Assembly (NCBI RefSeq): GCF_002272745.1
Contig: NZ_NPBD01000006.1
Location: forward strand, 1 to 64,000
Direction of reading: 5' to 3'
Length of the DNA stretch: 64,000 nt
Source of the DNA: Terribacillus saccharophilus
Lineage (GTDB): Bacteria; Bacillota; Bacilli; Bacillales; Amphibacillaceae
A program made the translations under genes and the position numbers. Position 1 is the stretch's first letter. Every line of letters begins with the position of its first letter. Below, in pieces: positions 43,822 through 51,601 of the stretch. The notes beneath the pieces are model-generated. The model saw only the letters and a list, made by a program, of their open reading frames with translations. It made no database searches and was not told the DNA's origin.

Positions 43822-44815
43822 ATTTTGTAGAATTTCGTTCGATGATGCGATGAGGAAGAATGACGTTCTTGTCGGATACATCCTCTTTATTCATCAGCTT
43901 CGTCAATAGACGCATTGCTACAGCACCGATATCGTAAGTAGGCTGTACAACGGTGGAAAGTGTCGGACGAACCATCGTTGCAAGTCTTGTATTGTCATAT
44001 CCTACCACTTCAATATCCTCCGGCACACGCAGTCCATTATCCTGGAAGCCATGGATGACACCTAGAGCCATTTCATCAGAAGATACGAATACAGCAGTAG
44101 GACGATCAGCCAAGTCTGTTAGTTGTTTCGCAGCATCAAGACCAGAATTGTACGTATTGTTGGCTTTTACGATGTATTCCTGTTTCACTTCAGCATTATT
44201 TTCCGTTACAGCACGAAGATAACCTTTGTATTTCTGGTTATTTGTTTCAGCTTCTGCCGTTCCTGCAACAAAAGCCGGATGCTTATGATTATGATCGACA
44301 AGCAATTTAGTTGCTTCATAAGCTGCTTGCTCATAGTCGATAGCTACAGTAGGAATTTCGCTTGTTCCTTGTCCAGTTGCTGCAATGACGATTGGTACAG
44401 GAGATTTATCGAACTGCTGCAGCAGCTCATCACTGATTTTACCGCCCATGAAAACGATACCGTCCACTTGTTTCTCCAGCATGCTGTTGAAGAGTGTTAA
44501 TTCTTTTTCTGGATTTTGATCGGAATTGCTCAGGATCATATTGTATTTATACATGGTTGCAATATCTTCAATCCCGCGCGCAAGCTCAGAGAAGAAGATA
44601 CTGGAGATATCCGGTATAATTGCTCCGACTGTTGTAGTTCGTTTGCTTGCAAGCCCCCTAGCTACTGCATTCGGTCGATAACCGAGCTGTTCAATAGTGC
44701 CGAGTACTTTTTTCCGGGTTGCAGGTTTTACGTTCGGGTTGCCGTTTACCACACGGGAGACAGTTGCCATCGATACGTTCGCTTCGCGGGCAACGTCGTA
44801 TATGGTTACATTCAT
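43820..44815 (-). CDS. ccpA: Catabolite control protein A
   Basis: LacI/GalR-family global carbon regulator; with HPr-Ser46-P it binds cre sites. 331 residues. HTH region [20 protein letters not shown] (about 4-23) with hinge helix [12 protein letters not shown] (about 52-63), then the periplasmic-binding-type core. The N-terminal sequence and the place next to aroA identify it as CcpA rather than another LacI protein. An extended -10 promoter lies at 44906-44914. Likely targets within this window include the PTS operon. Confidence 0.97.
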   Translation of the reverse strand: MNVTIYDVAREANVSMATVSRVVNGNPNVKPATRKKVLGTIEQLGYRPNAVARGLASKRTTTVGAIIPDISSIFFSELARGIEDIATMYKYNMILSNSDQNPEKELTLFNSMLEKQVDGIVFMGGKISDELLQQFDKSPVPIVIAATGQGTSEIPTVAIDYEQAAYEATKLLVDHNHKHPAFVAGTAEAETNNQKYKGYLRAVTENNAEVKQEYIVKANNTYNSGLDAAKQLTDLADRPTAVFVSSDEMALGVIHGFQDNGLRVPEDIEVVGYDNTRLATMVRPTLSTVVQPTYDIGAVAMRLLTKLMNKEDVSDKNVILPHRIIERNSTK

Positions 44816-44905
44816 TGTGTCATTTCCTCCTATATACCTTACACGATTCCAATCACCTAAAGATGATAATAATAATTTGTATGTTTATTCACATATTCTC
44901 TACCC

Positions 44906-44914
44906 ATTATACCA
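44906..44914 (-). promoter_or_regulatory. Extended -10 promoter of ccpA
   Basis: Minus-strand TGG-TATAAT (44914-44906), about 90 nt before the ccpA start, leaving a sizeable 5' leader. Confidence 0.6.
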
Positions 44915-44986
44915 GAGTTTAGAACATTTCAGTAGAAAGAGATTCAAAAAACCCTTGATACTATAGGATTGCTATGGTACCAGTTG

Positions 44987-46081
44987 TCAATTTCCGGAAG
45001 GGACACGACTGGCATAACTGCTGTGGGCAATAAGATCACGATAAAATGCATCAAATCGCGGCAAGTCCATTTGTTGCGCCGCATCAGAAAGGGCCACAGC
45101 CGGATCCGGATGAACTTCCGCCATAATACCATCCGCACCAATTGCAAGAGCTGCTTTTGCTGCCGGAAGCAGCAAATCACGCCGGCCAGTGGAATGCGTA
45201 ACATCGACCATAACTGGAAGATGTGTTTCTTGTTTTAAAATCGGTACAGCAGTAATGTCCAACGTGTTCCTTGTTGCAGTTTCATACGTACGGATTCCAC
45301 GTTCACATAGGATAATGTCATTATTCCCGCGGGAGCTGATATATTCTGCTGCATGGATGAATTCGGAGATGGTCGAGCTCATGCCGCGTTTCAAAAGAAT
45401 TGGCTTCTTTACATCACCAGCTGCTTTCAACAATTCGAAGTTCTGCATATTACGAGCACCAATCTGAATGACATCCAAATACTCGGCTGCCTTCTCGATA
45501 TCCTCGGGTGCTACAATTTCACTGATGACGGCCAAATCGTACGTATCAGCAATTTTTTTCAAGATCCGAAGCCCTTCCTCGCCTAAACCTTGGAAATCAT
45601 AAGGAGAGGTGCGCGGCTTAAAAGCACCGCCACGCAGAAGCTTCAAGCCTTTTTCCTGCAGTGATTCGGCTACTATGGCTGTCTGTTGGTAACTTTCCAC
45701 AGAGCATGGTCCAAAGACAAACTGCGGCTCTCCATTCCCTATTTCCGTACCTTTGATAGTAATGACCGTGTTTTCTGGTTTGCGGCGCCGTGATACAAGC
45801 AGTGCCTTATGCATATCATCTTCCTGCAGTTCAAGGCTGGCTTTGAAGATTTCCTTGAACAAATGCTGAAGTGTGGCATCCTGAAATGGTCCTTTGTTGT
45901 TATCCGATATGACATTCAGCATATCTCTTTCCCGTACCGGATCAAAGCGCTTCGTTCCTTGCTTTTTTTTCACTTCGCCGATTTCCTGAACAAGTTTGCC
46001 TCGTTCATTTATCAAAGCAAGCAGTTCAAGGTTCACTTCATCTAATTTCTTTCGCAGTACCGTTAATTCATCCATATTCAT
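44987..46081 (-). CDS. aroA: Bifunctional chorismate mutase / DAHP synthase
   Basis: First step of the shikimate pathway fused to a feedback-sensing chorismate mutase, the Bacillus AroA (AroG) type. 364 residues. N-terminal AroQ mutase (about 1-90, with [20 protein letters not shown]) and C-terminal KDO8P-like DAHP synthase (about 105-355, [38 protein letters not shown]). B. subtilis enzyme is about 358 residues. Start ATG after GGGAGAGAGCG. Own SigA promoter at 46133-46161. Confidence 0.95.
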   Translation of the reverse strand: MNMDELTVLRKKLDEVNLELLALINERGKLVQEIGEVKKKQGTKRFDPVRERDMLNVISDNNKGPFQDATLQHLFKEIFKASLELQEDDMHKALLVSRRRKPENTVITIKGTEIGNGEPQFVFGPCSVESYQQTAIVAESLQEKGLKLLRGGAFKPRTSPYDFQGLGEEGLRILKKIADTYDLAVISEIVAPEDIEKAAEYLDVIQIGARNMQNFELLKAAGDVKKPILLKRGMSSTISEFIHAAEYISSRGNNDIILCERGIRTYETATRNTLDITAVPILKQETHLPVMVDVTHSTGRRDLLLPAAKAALAIGADGIMAEVHPDPAVALSDAAQQMDLPRFDAFYRDLIAHSSYASRVPSGN

Positions 46082-46132
46082 CGCTCTCTCCCACTCTCTA
46101 TCTAGTATATCCAGCTCAAGTAATTAGCAATC

Positions 46133-46161
46133 ATTATAGCTAAAAGTTTACGCGCTGTCAT
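46133..46161 (-). promoter_or_regulatory. SigA-type promoter of aroA
   Basis: Minus-strand ATGACA (46156-46161), 17 bp, TATAAT (46133-46138), about 52 nt before the aroA start. Confidence 0.75.
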
Positions 46162-46268
46162 CCACAAATAGTGTAGAATGACAGTAGGAGCTTTAAATGA
46201 ATCCAGAAGTTTCATTAAGCTGTAGCGTTCAGTGAAGCTAAGAGTTCAATGCAGAAAGGAATATCGTT

Positions 46269-48392
46269 TTGAAGGAAAGAATTTTCGCCTTGGATATTGG
46301 AACTAGATCCGTTGTCGGTATGCTTCTTGAAGAAGATGCTGGCATTTATACATTGATAGATTACGAGATAATTGAACATGATGAGCGTTCGATGCTTGAC
46401 GGCCAGATTCATGATGTAGTAGCTGTCGCACAGGTTATCATGGAAGTGAAAGTTAAACTTGAGGAAAAACACGGTCAGCTGCATAAAGTGTGTGTCGCAG
46501 CTGCAGGACGTTCGCTGCAGACAAAACGTATCCGAATGCAGCATTCGATAGCCGAGCGAGGTGTATTGGATCGAGAGCAAGTGCAGCATCTGGAGCTCAG
46601 TGCTGTACAGCAGGCACAATATGAAATTGCTCAATCGAAGGATAAGAGTACCGATTATTATTGTGTCGGTTACTCTGTTCTGCATTATCAGCTCGACGAG
46701 CAGGAGATCGGTTCGCTGATAGATCAGCAAGGCAAAGAAGCAAGTGTAGAGATTATTGCCACTTTCCTTCCAAAAGTCGTTGTAGAATCTTTATTATCGG
46801 CATTAAAGCGCAGTGATTTGGAGATGGATGCACTCACATTGGAGCCAATTGCTGCAATCAGCGTTCTTATACCACCATCAATGCGTCGTTTGAATGTAGC
46901 ATTGGTTGATATCGGTGCTGGTACAAGTGACATTGCCATCACGAATGAAGGAACAATTACCGCTTATGGCATGGTTCCAAAAGCCGGCGATGAAATCACA
47001 GAAGCGATAAGTGATCATTATTTGCTCGATTTTCACGTCGCCGAAGCGGCAAAAAGAGACTGGGCTGAAATAGGGACAATTACGACGATGGATATTCTCG
47101 GCTTTGAACAGCAGTTAGAAGCTGACAAAGTAGAACAGGACATAGGCCATGCAGTCGACCAGCTGGCAGAAGCAATTGCTGTAACTATTATTCAGTTGAA
47201 TGCAGTTGCCCCAAAAGCTGTTATGCTCGTTGGAGGCGGCAGCCAGACACCTGGACTGGCTATGCGTTTGGCGAAACGGCTTGAACTGCCGGAGAATAGA
47301 GTAGCTATTCGTGGAACAGAAGCCATCCAACCGCTTGTGAAAACGGATAACGTACCATCAGGTCCTGCTTTTATTACACCCATCGGCATTGCCTTGGCAG
47401 CCAAACAGAATCCTGTCCATTATGTCAGTATAATTGTCAACGGACGGGTCATTCGTTTATTCGATATGAAAAAACTGACTATTGGAGATGCATTACTGGC
47501 AGCAGGGATACAGGTAGCACGTCTTTACGGGAAACCGGGAGCCGCTTGCATGATCACTTTCCAAGGGAAACAGCTCACTCTTCCTGGCACATTAGGACAC
47601 GCTCCAACTATACGGCTAAACCAGCAGACGGCAAGTCTTGATTCATTGATTAAAGATGGAGACAAACTGGATGTTGAAGCGGGAGCCGATGGTTTGCCTG
47701 CACAAGTGACTGTTAGCGATATAACAGGAGATCTAGATCCGATTACTGTCTTCTATAATGGACGATCTTATCAGGTGAAACAGCAGCTGCTCGTAAATGG
47801 ACAGCCAGTCCACCCAACATATCAGCTCAAAGACAGAGATGGAATTATCTTACAGCGAACTACAACAATAGAACATTTCTTACATGAACAGCAGTTGCCT
47901 TTGCCGGCATTGCCAGATGACATGGAATATGAAGTCTACATAAATGATAAGCTAATGTCGATTGATTCGTTTAGTCAGGTGTTTACCATCAATGAAATTC
48001 CAGCACGATTACGTGATCAGGTGAATGATGGAGATAGTATCCGTATCACTGAACGCAGATCACCAACTGCATCTGAGCTGCTTTCTCATCTTCAGACGGA
48101 TAATCAGACGAGTTTGATAGTTGAGTTCAATGGAAAAATACTTAAGCTTACTCCTCCCGCAGCACAGCTTTATAGTGGAGATAAACCGTTGGAACATGAG
48201 GAGCGGATTCCTAGCGGTGCCCGACTTCAAATGCGTGTAGCCACAGATCAATTCATTATCCAGGATATTTTCCGGTTTGTTGATATAGATTTGACAAAGA
48301 TTAGCGGAAACTTCCAATTATATAAAAATGGAGACAAAGCATCCTTCCATGATACTTTGTCTCCACACGATAAAATAGAACTGACCACATAA
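46269..48392 (+). CDS. FtsA-like actin-fold ATPase with long beta-rich C-terminal repeat region
   Basis: 707 residues. N-terminal ~360 form an FtsA/PilM-type actin fold: phosphate-1 loop ALDIGTRSVVGM (about 7-18), an SHS2-type insertion, phosphate-2 loop LVDIGAGTSDIAI (about 214-226) and adenosine motif VMLVGGGSQTPG (about 319-330). From about 375 on, four to five units each start near a (V/F)xxNG(R/K) turn and end in GDxI/L-type turns (DGDKLDV, DGDSIRI, PHDKIEL). No C-terminal amphipathic FtsA membrane anchor is obvious. Start TTG at 46269 lies 7 nt after AAAGGAA. Not the cell's canonical FtsA by length; role unknown. Confidence 0.8.
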   Translation: MKERIFALDIGTRSVVGMLLEEDAGIYTLIDYEIIEHDERSMLDGQIHDVVAVAQVIMEVKVKLEEKHGQLHKVCVAAAGRSLQTKRIRMQHSIAERGVLDREQVQHLELSAVQQAQYEIAQSKDKSTDYYCVGYSVLHYQLDEQEIGSLIDQQGKEASVEIIATFLPKVVVESLLSALKRSDLEMDALTLEPIAAISVLIPPSMRRLNVALVDIGAGTSDIAITNEGTITAYGMVPKAGDEITEAISDHYLLDFHVAEAAKRDWAEIGTITTMDILGFEQQLEADKVEQDIGHAVDQLAEAIAVTIIQLNAVAPKAVMLVGGGSQTPGLAMRLAKRLELPENRVAIRGTEAIQPLVKTDNVPSGPAFITPIGIALAAKQNPVHYVSIIVNGRVIRLFDMKKLTIGDALLAAGIQVARLYGKPGAACMITFQGKQLTLPGTLGHAPTIRLNQQTASLDSLIKDGDKLDVEAGADGLPAQVTVSDITGDLDPITVFYNGRSYQVKQQLLVNGQPVHPTYQLKDRDGIILQRTTTIEHFLHEQQLPLPALPDDMEYEVYINDKLMSIDSFSQVFTINEIPARLRDQVNDGDSIRITERRSPTASELLSHLQTDNQTSLIVEFNGKILKLTPPAAQLYSGDKPLEHEERIPSGARLQMRVATDQFIIQDIFRFVDIDLTKISGNFQLYKNGDKASFHDTLSPHDKIELTT

Positions 48393-48424
48393 AAAAACTG
48401 TACGCTTATGCGTACAGTTTTTTT
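48393..48424 (+). terminator. Terminator of the FtsA-like gene
   Basis: AAAACTGTACGC-TTAT-GCGTACAGTTTT hairpin followed by TTTTATT, right after the stop codon. Confidence 0.92.
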
Positions 48425-48544
48425 ATTGATTTTTCCTATATCGTTTATAGTGAATATCGTGGACAAGAAGGATTGTCGGACGGATCAAGAGAAGCAAACT
48501 GCCAGCTGCAAAGAGCAGGCAGCCTGCTGTCTTTAGAAACCTAC

Positions 48545-48880
48545 CTATTTATTGAATCTAGTTTCCTGCTCCCGTAAAACAGCCTCTGTAATATCATGGT
48601 GTGATGTATTCCAGATTACTTGATTATTCTCAAAAAGCAATGCCTGCGGAGATTCGTGTCTTACCTCATAACGGTCTGCAATCGTATTAGATAGCTCCCG
48701 TGCTTCTTGGACATATAACGTGTACATTGGTATCTGTGTATCAAGGCTATAGCGGTCATACTCCTGCTTCGCCCTTGCACTGATCGGGCAGGTCAAACTA
48801 TGCTTGAGCAAGTAGAATGATGCATCCCTATTTAATACATCCTGAAATTCCTCTTGGCTTTGAATGACTTTAGCTTCCAT
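48545..48880 (-). CDS. ytxJ: Bacillithiol-system monothiol protein YtxJ
   Basis: 111 residues, thioredoxin-like fold with the CPIS active site (C31), proposed in Bacilli to remove bacillithiol from proteins. The start at 48880 follows GGGAG by 10 nt; an upstream in-frame codon at 48922 would lie inside a terminator hairpin. Third gene of ytxG-ytxH-ytxJ. Expression is probably partly separated from ytxGH by the hairpin at 48895-48936. Confidence 0.9.
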   Translation of the reverse strand: MEAKVIQSQEEFQDVLNRDASFYLLKHSLTCPISARAKQEYDRYSLDTQIPMYTLYVQEARELSNTIADRYEVRHESPQALLFENNQVIWNTSHHDITEAVLREQETRFNK

Positions 48881-48894
48881 TCTGTCAAAACTCC

Positions 48895-48936
48895 CTTCAA
48901 AAATAAACAGACTCCTAAGCAAGATGCTTAGGAGTC
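48895..48936 (-). terminator. Intra-operon terminator/attenuator between ytxH and ytxJ
   Basis: Perfect 13-bp arms AGACTCCTAAGCA and complement (48908-48920, 48924-48936) followed on the minus strand by GTTTATTTTTG. The T tract is interrupted, so read-through to ytxJ is likely. Confidence 0.8.
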
Positions 48937-48942
48937 TTATAA

Positions 48943-49377
48943 TTAAAGATCCTTGTTACGTTCAATCGTGGATTTCTGCTGTTCCATTTCCAATTCCCTA
49001 GCAGCTTCCTCGATTGCGCGCGCTACTTCTTCCGCTGCATCTTCTGCTTCTTTATCGTTTGAAGCTGTGTCATCTGCTTGGTCTTTGGATTTTAGGTTCT
49101 TGACTTTGTCCTGTACAGTCTGAGAGGATTCTTTCACCTTATCAGCTACTACACGGGATTTTTCAGTGACAACATCTTTCCATTGTGCACCTTTTTCACT
49201 GTACTGTGTTTTCATTTCGCCCGCGCGCCCTTTCAGGGAGCTAGCCTGTTCCGTAATATCGCTGCGAAGTTCTTTACCGGATTTAGGTGCAAGAACAAGA
49301 GCAGTCACAGCTCCTACTACGCTGCCGATGATCGAACCAATCAGAAAATCTCTTCCGTTCGTCTTTTTCGTTGACAT
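48943..49377 (-). CDS. ytxH: YtxH general stress protein
   Basis: 144 residues. N-terminal hydrophobic glycine-rich segment (about 11-30, LIGSIIGSVVGAVTALVLAP) followed by the YtxH-domain motif KSGKELRSDI and a long charged helical, coiled-coil-like tail. Stress/stationary-phase gene in B. subtilis; molecular role unknown. Start ATG after GGAGGCAATGCAGT. Operon with ytxG, 30 nt apart. Confidence 0.92.
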   Translation of the reverse strand: MSTKKTNGRDFLIGSIIGSVVGAVTALVLAPKSGKELRSDITEQASSLKGRAGEMKTQYSEKGAQWKDVVTEKSRVVADKVKESSQTVQDKVKNLKSKDQADDTASNDKEAEDAAEEVARAIEEAARELEMEQQKSTIERNKDL

Positions 49378-49407
49378 ACTGCATTGCCTCCTATCGCGTC
49401 GCTTGGT

Positions 49408-49890
49408 TTAATGGGATGTTTCTTTTACTGGTAGCGGCTGCTCTGTTGGCTGCACTGCAGGTACAGAAGCGACCTCATTGGCTTCATTCTGCTTCTTTTT
49501 CTTCCATAAGTCAAGTATAACTGAGCCCCATTTTAGTACTTGGCCAGTTTGTTCTGTATGCTGTTCTGCTGATAGAGCCACTTTGTTGGACACATTGCGG
49601 ATAGAATTGTTGAGGCTGTGTACTGTATCACCGATGCCTTCAATTCCGTCAACAAGAGTGTTAAGCTTCTGTGCTTTCTCTCCGATGTCTTCTGCAAGGT
49701 GATTTGTCTTGCTGAGCAGCTCTGCTGTTTCGCTCGTAATACCCTGCATTTGCTTTTCGACACCTTCCAATGTGCTTGCTACATCATTTAGTGTGCGTGA
49801 AGCAGCTTTCAATGTTTTTGCGAGGTAGATTACTAAGACTGCGAATGCGACTGCTGCAATCAATGCAGCGATGTACCCTAGAATTTCCAT
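49408..49890 (-). CDS. ytxG: YtxG, DUF948 general stress protein
   Basis: 160 residues. N-terminal membrane segment (about 5-26, GYIAALIAAVAFAVLVIYLA), then heptad-like helical region of the DUF948 type (ASTLEGVEKQMQGITSE). First gene of ytxGHJ, which in B. subtilis is under SigB (and SigH) control; here a textbook SigB promoter stands at 49975-49999. Function unknown. Start ATG after GAAGGAGCTGACTAATCATT. Confidence 0.92.
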   Translation of the reverse strand: MEILGYIAALIAAVAFAVLVIYLAKTLKAASRTLNDVASTLEGVEKQMQGITSETAELLSKTNHLAEDIGEKAQKLNTLVDGIEGIGDTVHSLNNSIRNVSNKVALSAEQHTEQTGQVLKWGSVILDLWKKKKQNEANEVASVPAVQPTEQPLPVKETSH

Positions 49891-49974
49891 AATGATTAGT
49901 CAGCTCCTTCTTGGTATGTAGTATGAGTAGTTGAAGCACATCTCATGCTTTATACTCCTTTGTCTAACTACGTT

Positions 49975-49999
49975 ATTCCCTTGGTGTACGTCGTTAAAC
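49975..49999 (-). promoter_or_regulatory. SigB promoter of ytxGHJ
   Basis: Minus-strand GTTTAA (49994-49999), 13 bp, GGGAAT (49975-49980): a full consensus SigB promoter, about 85 nt before the ytxG start. Confidence 0.88.
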
Positions 50000-50013
50000 A
50001 TAAAAGTACAAAT

Positions 50014-50042
50014 AAAAAAAGGGAGTGATACTCCCTTTTTTA
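50014..50042 (-). terminator. Terminator of murC
   Basis: AAAAAAGGGAG-TGATA-CTCCCTTTTTT hairpin after the murC stop; symmetrical, so it could act on both strands. Confidence 0.88.
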
Positions 50043-50053
50043 AGTGTAATGGA

Positions 50054-51358
50054 TTATTGGACAGCTTGCAACGACTCTTCATAGCGGGCCTGGAATTTCT
50101 GTATGTCACCGGCTCCCATGAATAGAAGGACACTGTCTTCATACTGCTTAAGTACTTTTACATCTTCAAGCTGCAATACTTCACAGCCTGGTATGAGCTC
50201 CTGCAAATCCTGGATTGTCAGATTCCCCTTTGCTTCACGAGCAGAACCGAAAATATCACACAGATAAACGTTATCCGCATTTTTCAGACTGTCTGCGAAC
50301 TCTTGCAGGAAAGTCTTTGTCCTTGAGAAGGTGTGCGGCTGGAATACAGCCACAATCTGCTTATCCGGGTATTTCTTCTGAGCTGATTCTATTGTTACTT
50401 CAATTTCTTTTGGATGATGAGCATAATCGTCTACCAATACTTGGCTGCCGGCTTGCTTCTCAGAGAATCGTCGTTTCACACCAGTGAAACCATACATTTC
50501 TTTGATTTGATCAGGTGTCATACCTTCCTGATGACATACTGCAGTCACTGCCAGCGCATTGAGAACCTGGTGATTCCCGTATCCAGGAATGGTAAATGTA
50601 TGATAGAAGCTGCCTTCGATATATACGTCGAATGTCGTGCCATTCGGCTCTTCATGTACATTTTTTGCCTGGTACATATTAGACGCATCGAATCCATAAT
50701 AATGGATTGGTACATTTGCTTGAAGGTCACGCAAATATGGATCATCACCGCAAGCAATGATACCGTGCTTAACTTGATCGGCCAATTGCTGAAAAGCCTG
50801 GAAAACATCCTCGATGTTCTGGAAATAGTCAGGATGATCGAAATCGATATTCAGCATGACAGCATAATCCGGTTTATAAGCTAGGAAGTGGCGGCGGTAT
50901 TCACATGCTTCAAAAACAAAGTAATCACTCTTAGGCTGTCCGCTTCCAGTTCCGTCTCCGATCAAATAAGAGATCGGGTGAGACTGCTTGAGCGTATATG
51001 CCATGAGACCAGTCGTCGATGTTTTGCCATGTGCACCTGTTACTGCTATGCTGCGGAATTTATCCGCATATGCACCCAGGAAGTCATGATAGCGATAAAT
51101 CGGAAGACCAAGTTTTTTTGCTTCAAGGATTTCCTCGTGTTCATCAGAGAAAGCATTCCCAGCAATGATTGTCAAATTCGGTTTGATATTATCTTTAGTA
51201 AATGGCAGTATTGTAATATTTTTATCTTTCAGGGCCTGGTCTGTGAAGAAAACCTTCTCCACATCGGAGCCTTGGACTTTCTCACCTGCATCATGCAGGA
51301 TCTGCGCCAATGCACTCATACCAGATCCTTTAATACCAACGAAATGGTAAGTTGTCAT
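50054..51358 (-). CDS. murC: UDP-N-acetylmuramate--L-alanine ligase
   Basis: ATP-dependent addition of L-alanine to UDP-MurNAc, first step of the peptidoglycan stem peptide. 434 residues (B. subtilis 432). N-terminal UDP-binding loop [13 protein letters not shown] (about 5-17), ATP-binding [10 protein letters not shown] (about 107-116), and Mur ligase C-terminal motif [10 protein letters not shown] (near 330). Start at 51358 is 8 nt after GGAGG; the upstream in-frame codon at 51373 is excluded. Lies between sftA and ytxG as in B. subtilis. Confidence 0.97.
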   Translation of the reverse strand: MTTYHFVGIKGSGMSALAQILHDAGEKVQGSDVEKVFFTDQALKDKNITILPFTKDNIKPNLTIIAGNAFSDEHEEILEAKKLGLPIYRYHDFLGAYADKFRSIAVTGAHGKTSTTGLMAYTLKQSHPISYLIGDGTGSGQPKSDYFVFEACEYRRHFLAYKPDYAVMLNIDFDHPDYFQNIEDVFQAFQQLADQVKHGIIACGDDPYLRDLQANVPIHYYGFDASNMYQAKNVHEEPNGTTFDVYIEGSFYHTFTIPGYGNHQVLNALAVTAVCHQEGMTPDQIKEMYGFTGVKRRFSEKQAGSQVLVDDYAHHPKEIEVTIESAQKKYPDKQIVAVFQPHTFSRTKTFLQEFADSLKNADNVYLCDIFGSAREAKGNLTIQDLQELIPGCEVLQLEDVKVLKQYEDSVLLFMGAGDIQKFQARYEESLQAVQ

Positions 51359-51561
51359 AATAGGAACCTCCACATAATAATATGTCGCTTTTGTATGGTG
51401 TTAGTATAAGTATGTAAAGCGTCGTGTGTCACATATACATGAAAAAAAGCATACTAGCAACAGTATAGCATTTTGTCGGTATTTTATAAATGCAGAATCT
51501 CTTCCGTTACGCTTTTTACAGTATATACATAGCACCCATTGTTGGTGTCTCGGATAACAGT

Positions 51562-51598
51562 ACAGCCTGGACGGTCCATAGGACAACATCCAGGCTGT
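51562..51598 (-). other. Hairpin without U-tract downstream of sftA
   Basis: ACAGCCTGGA/TCCAGGCTGT arms (51562-51571, 51589-51598) with inner GGTCC/GGAC pairing. The next bases on the minus strand are ACTGTTATCC, not a T run, so it is a stable 3' hairpin or a weak terminator rather than a classic one. Confidence 0.5.
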
Positions 51599-51601
51599 CA
51601 T

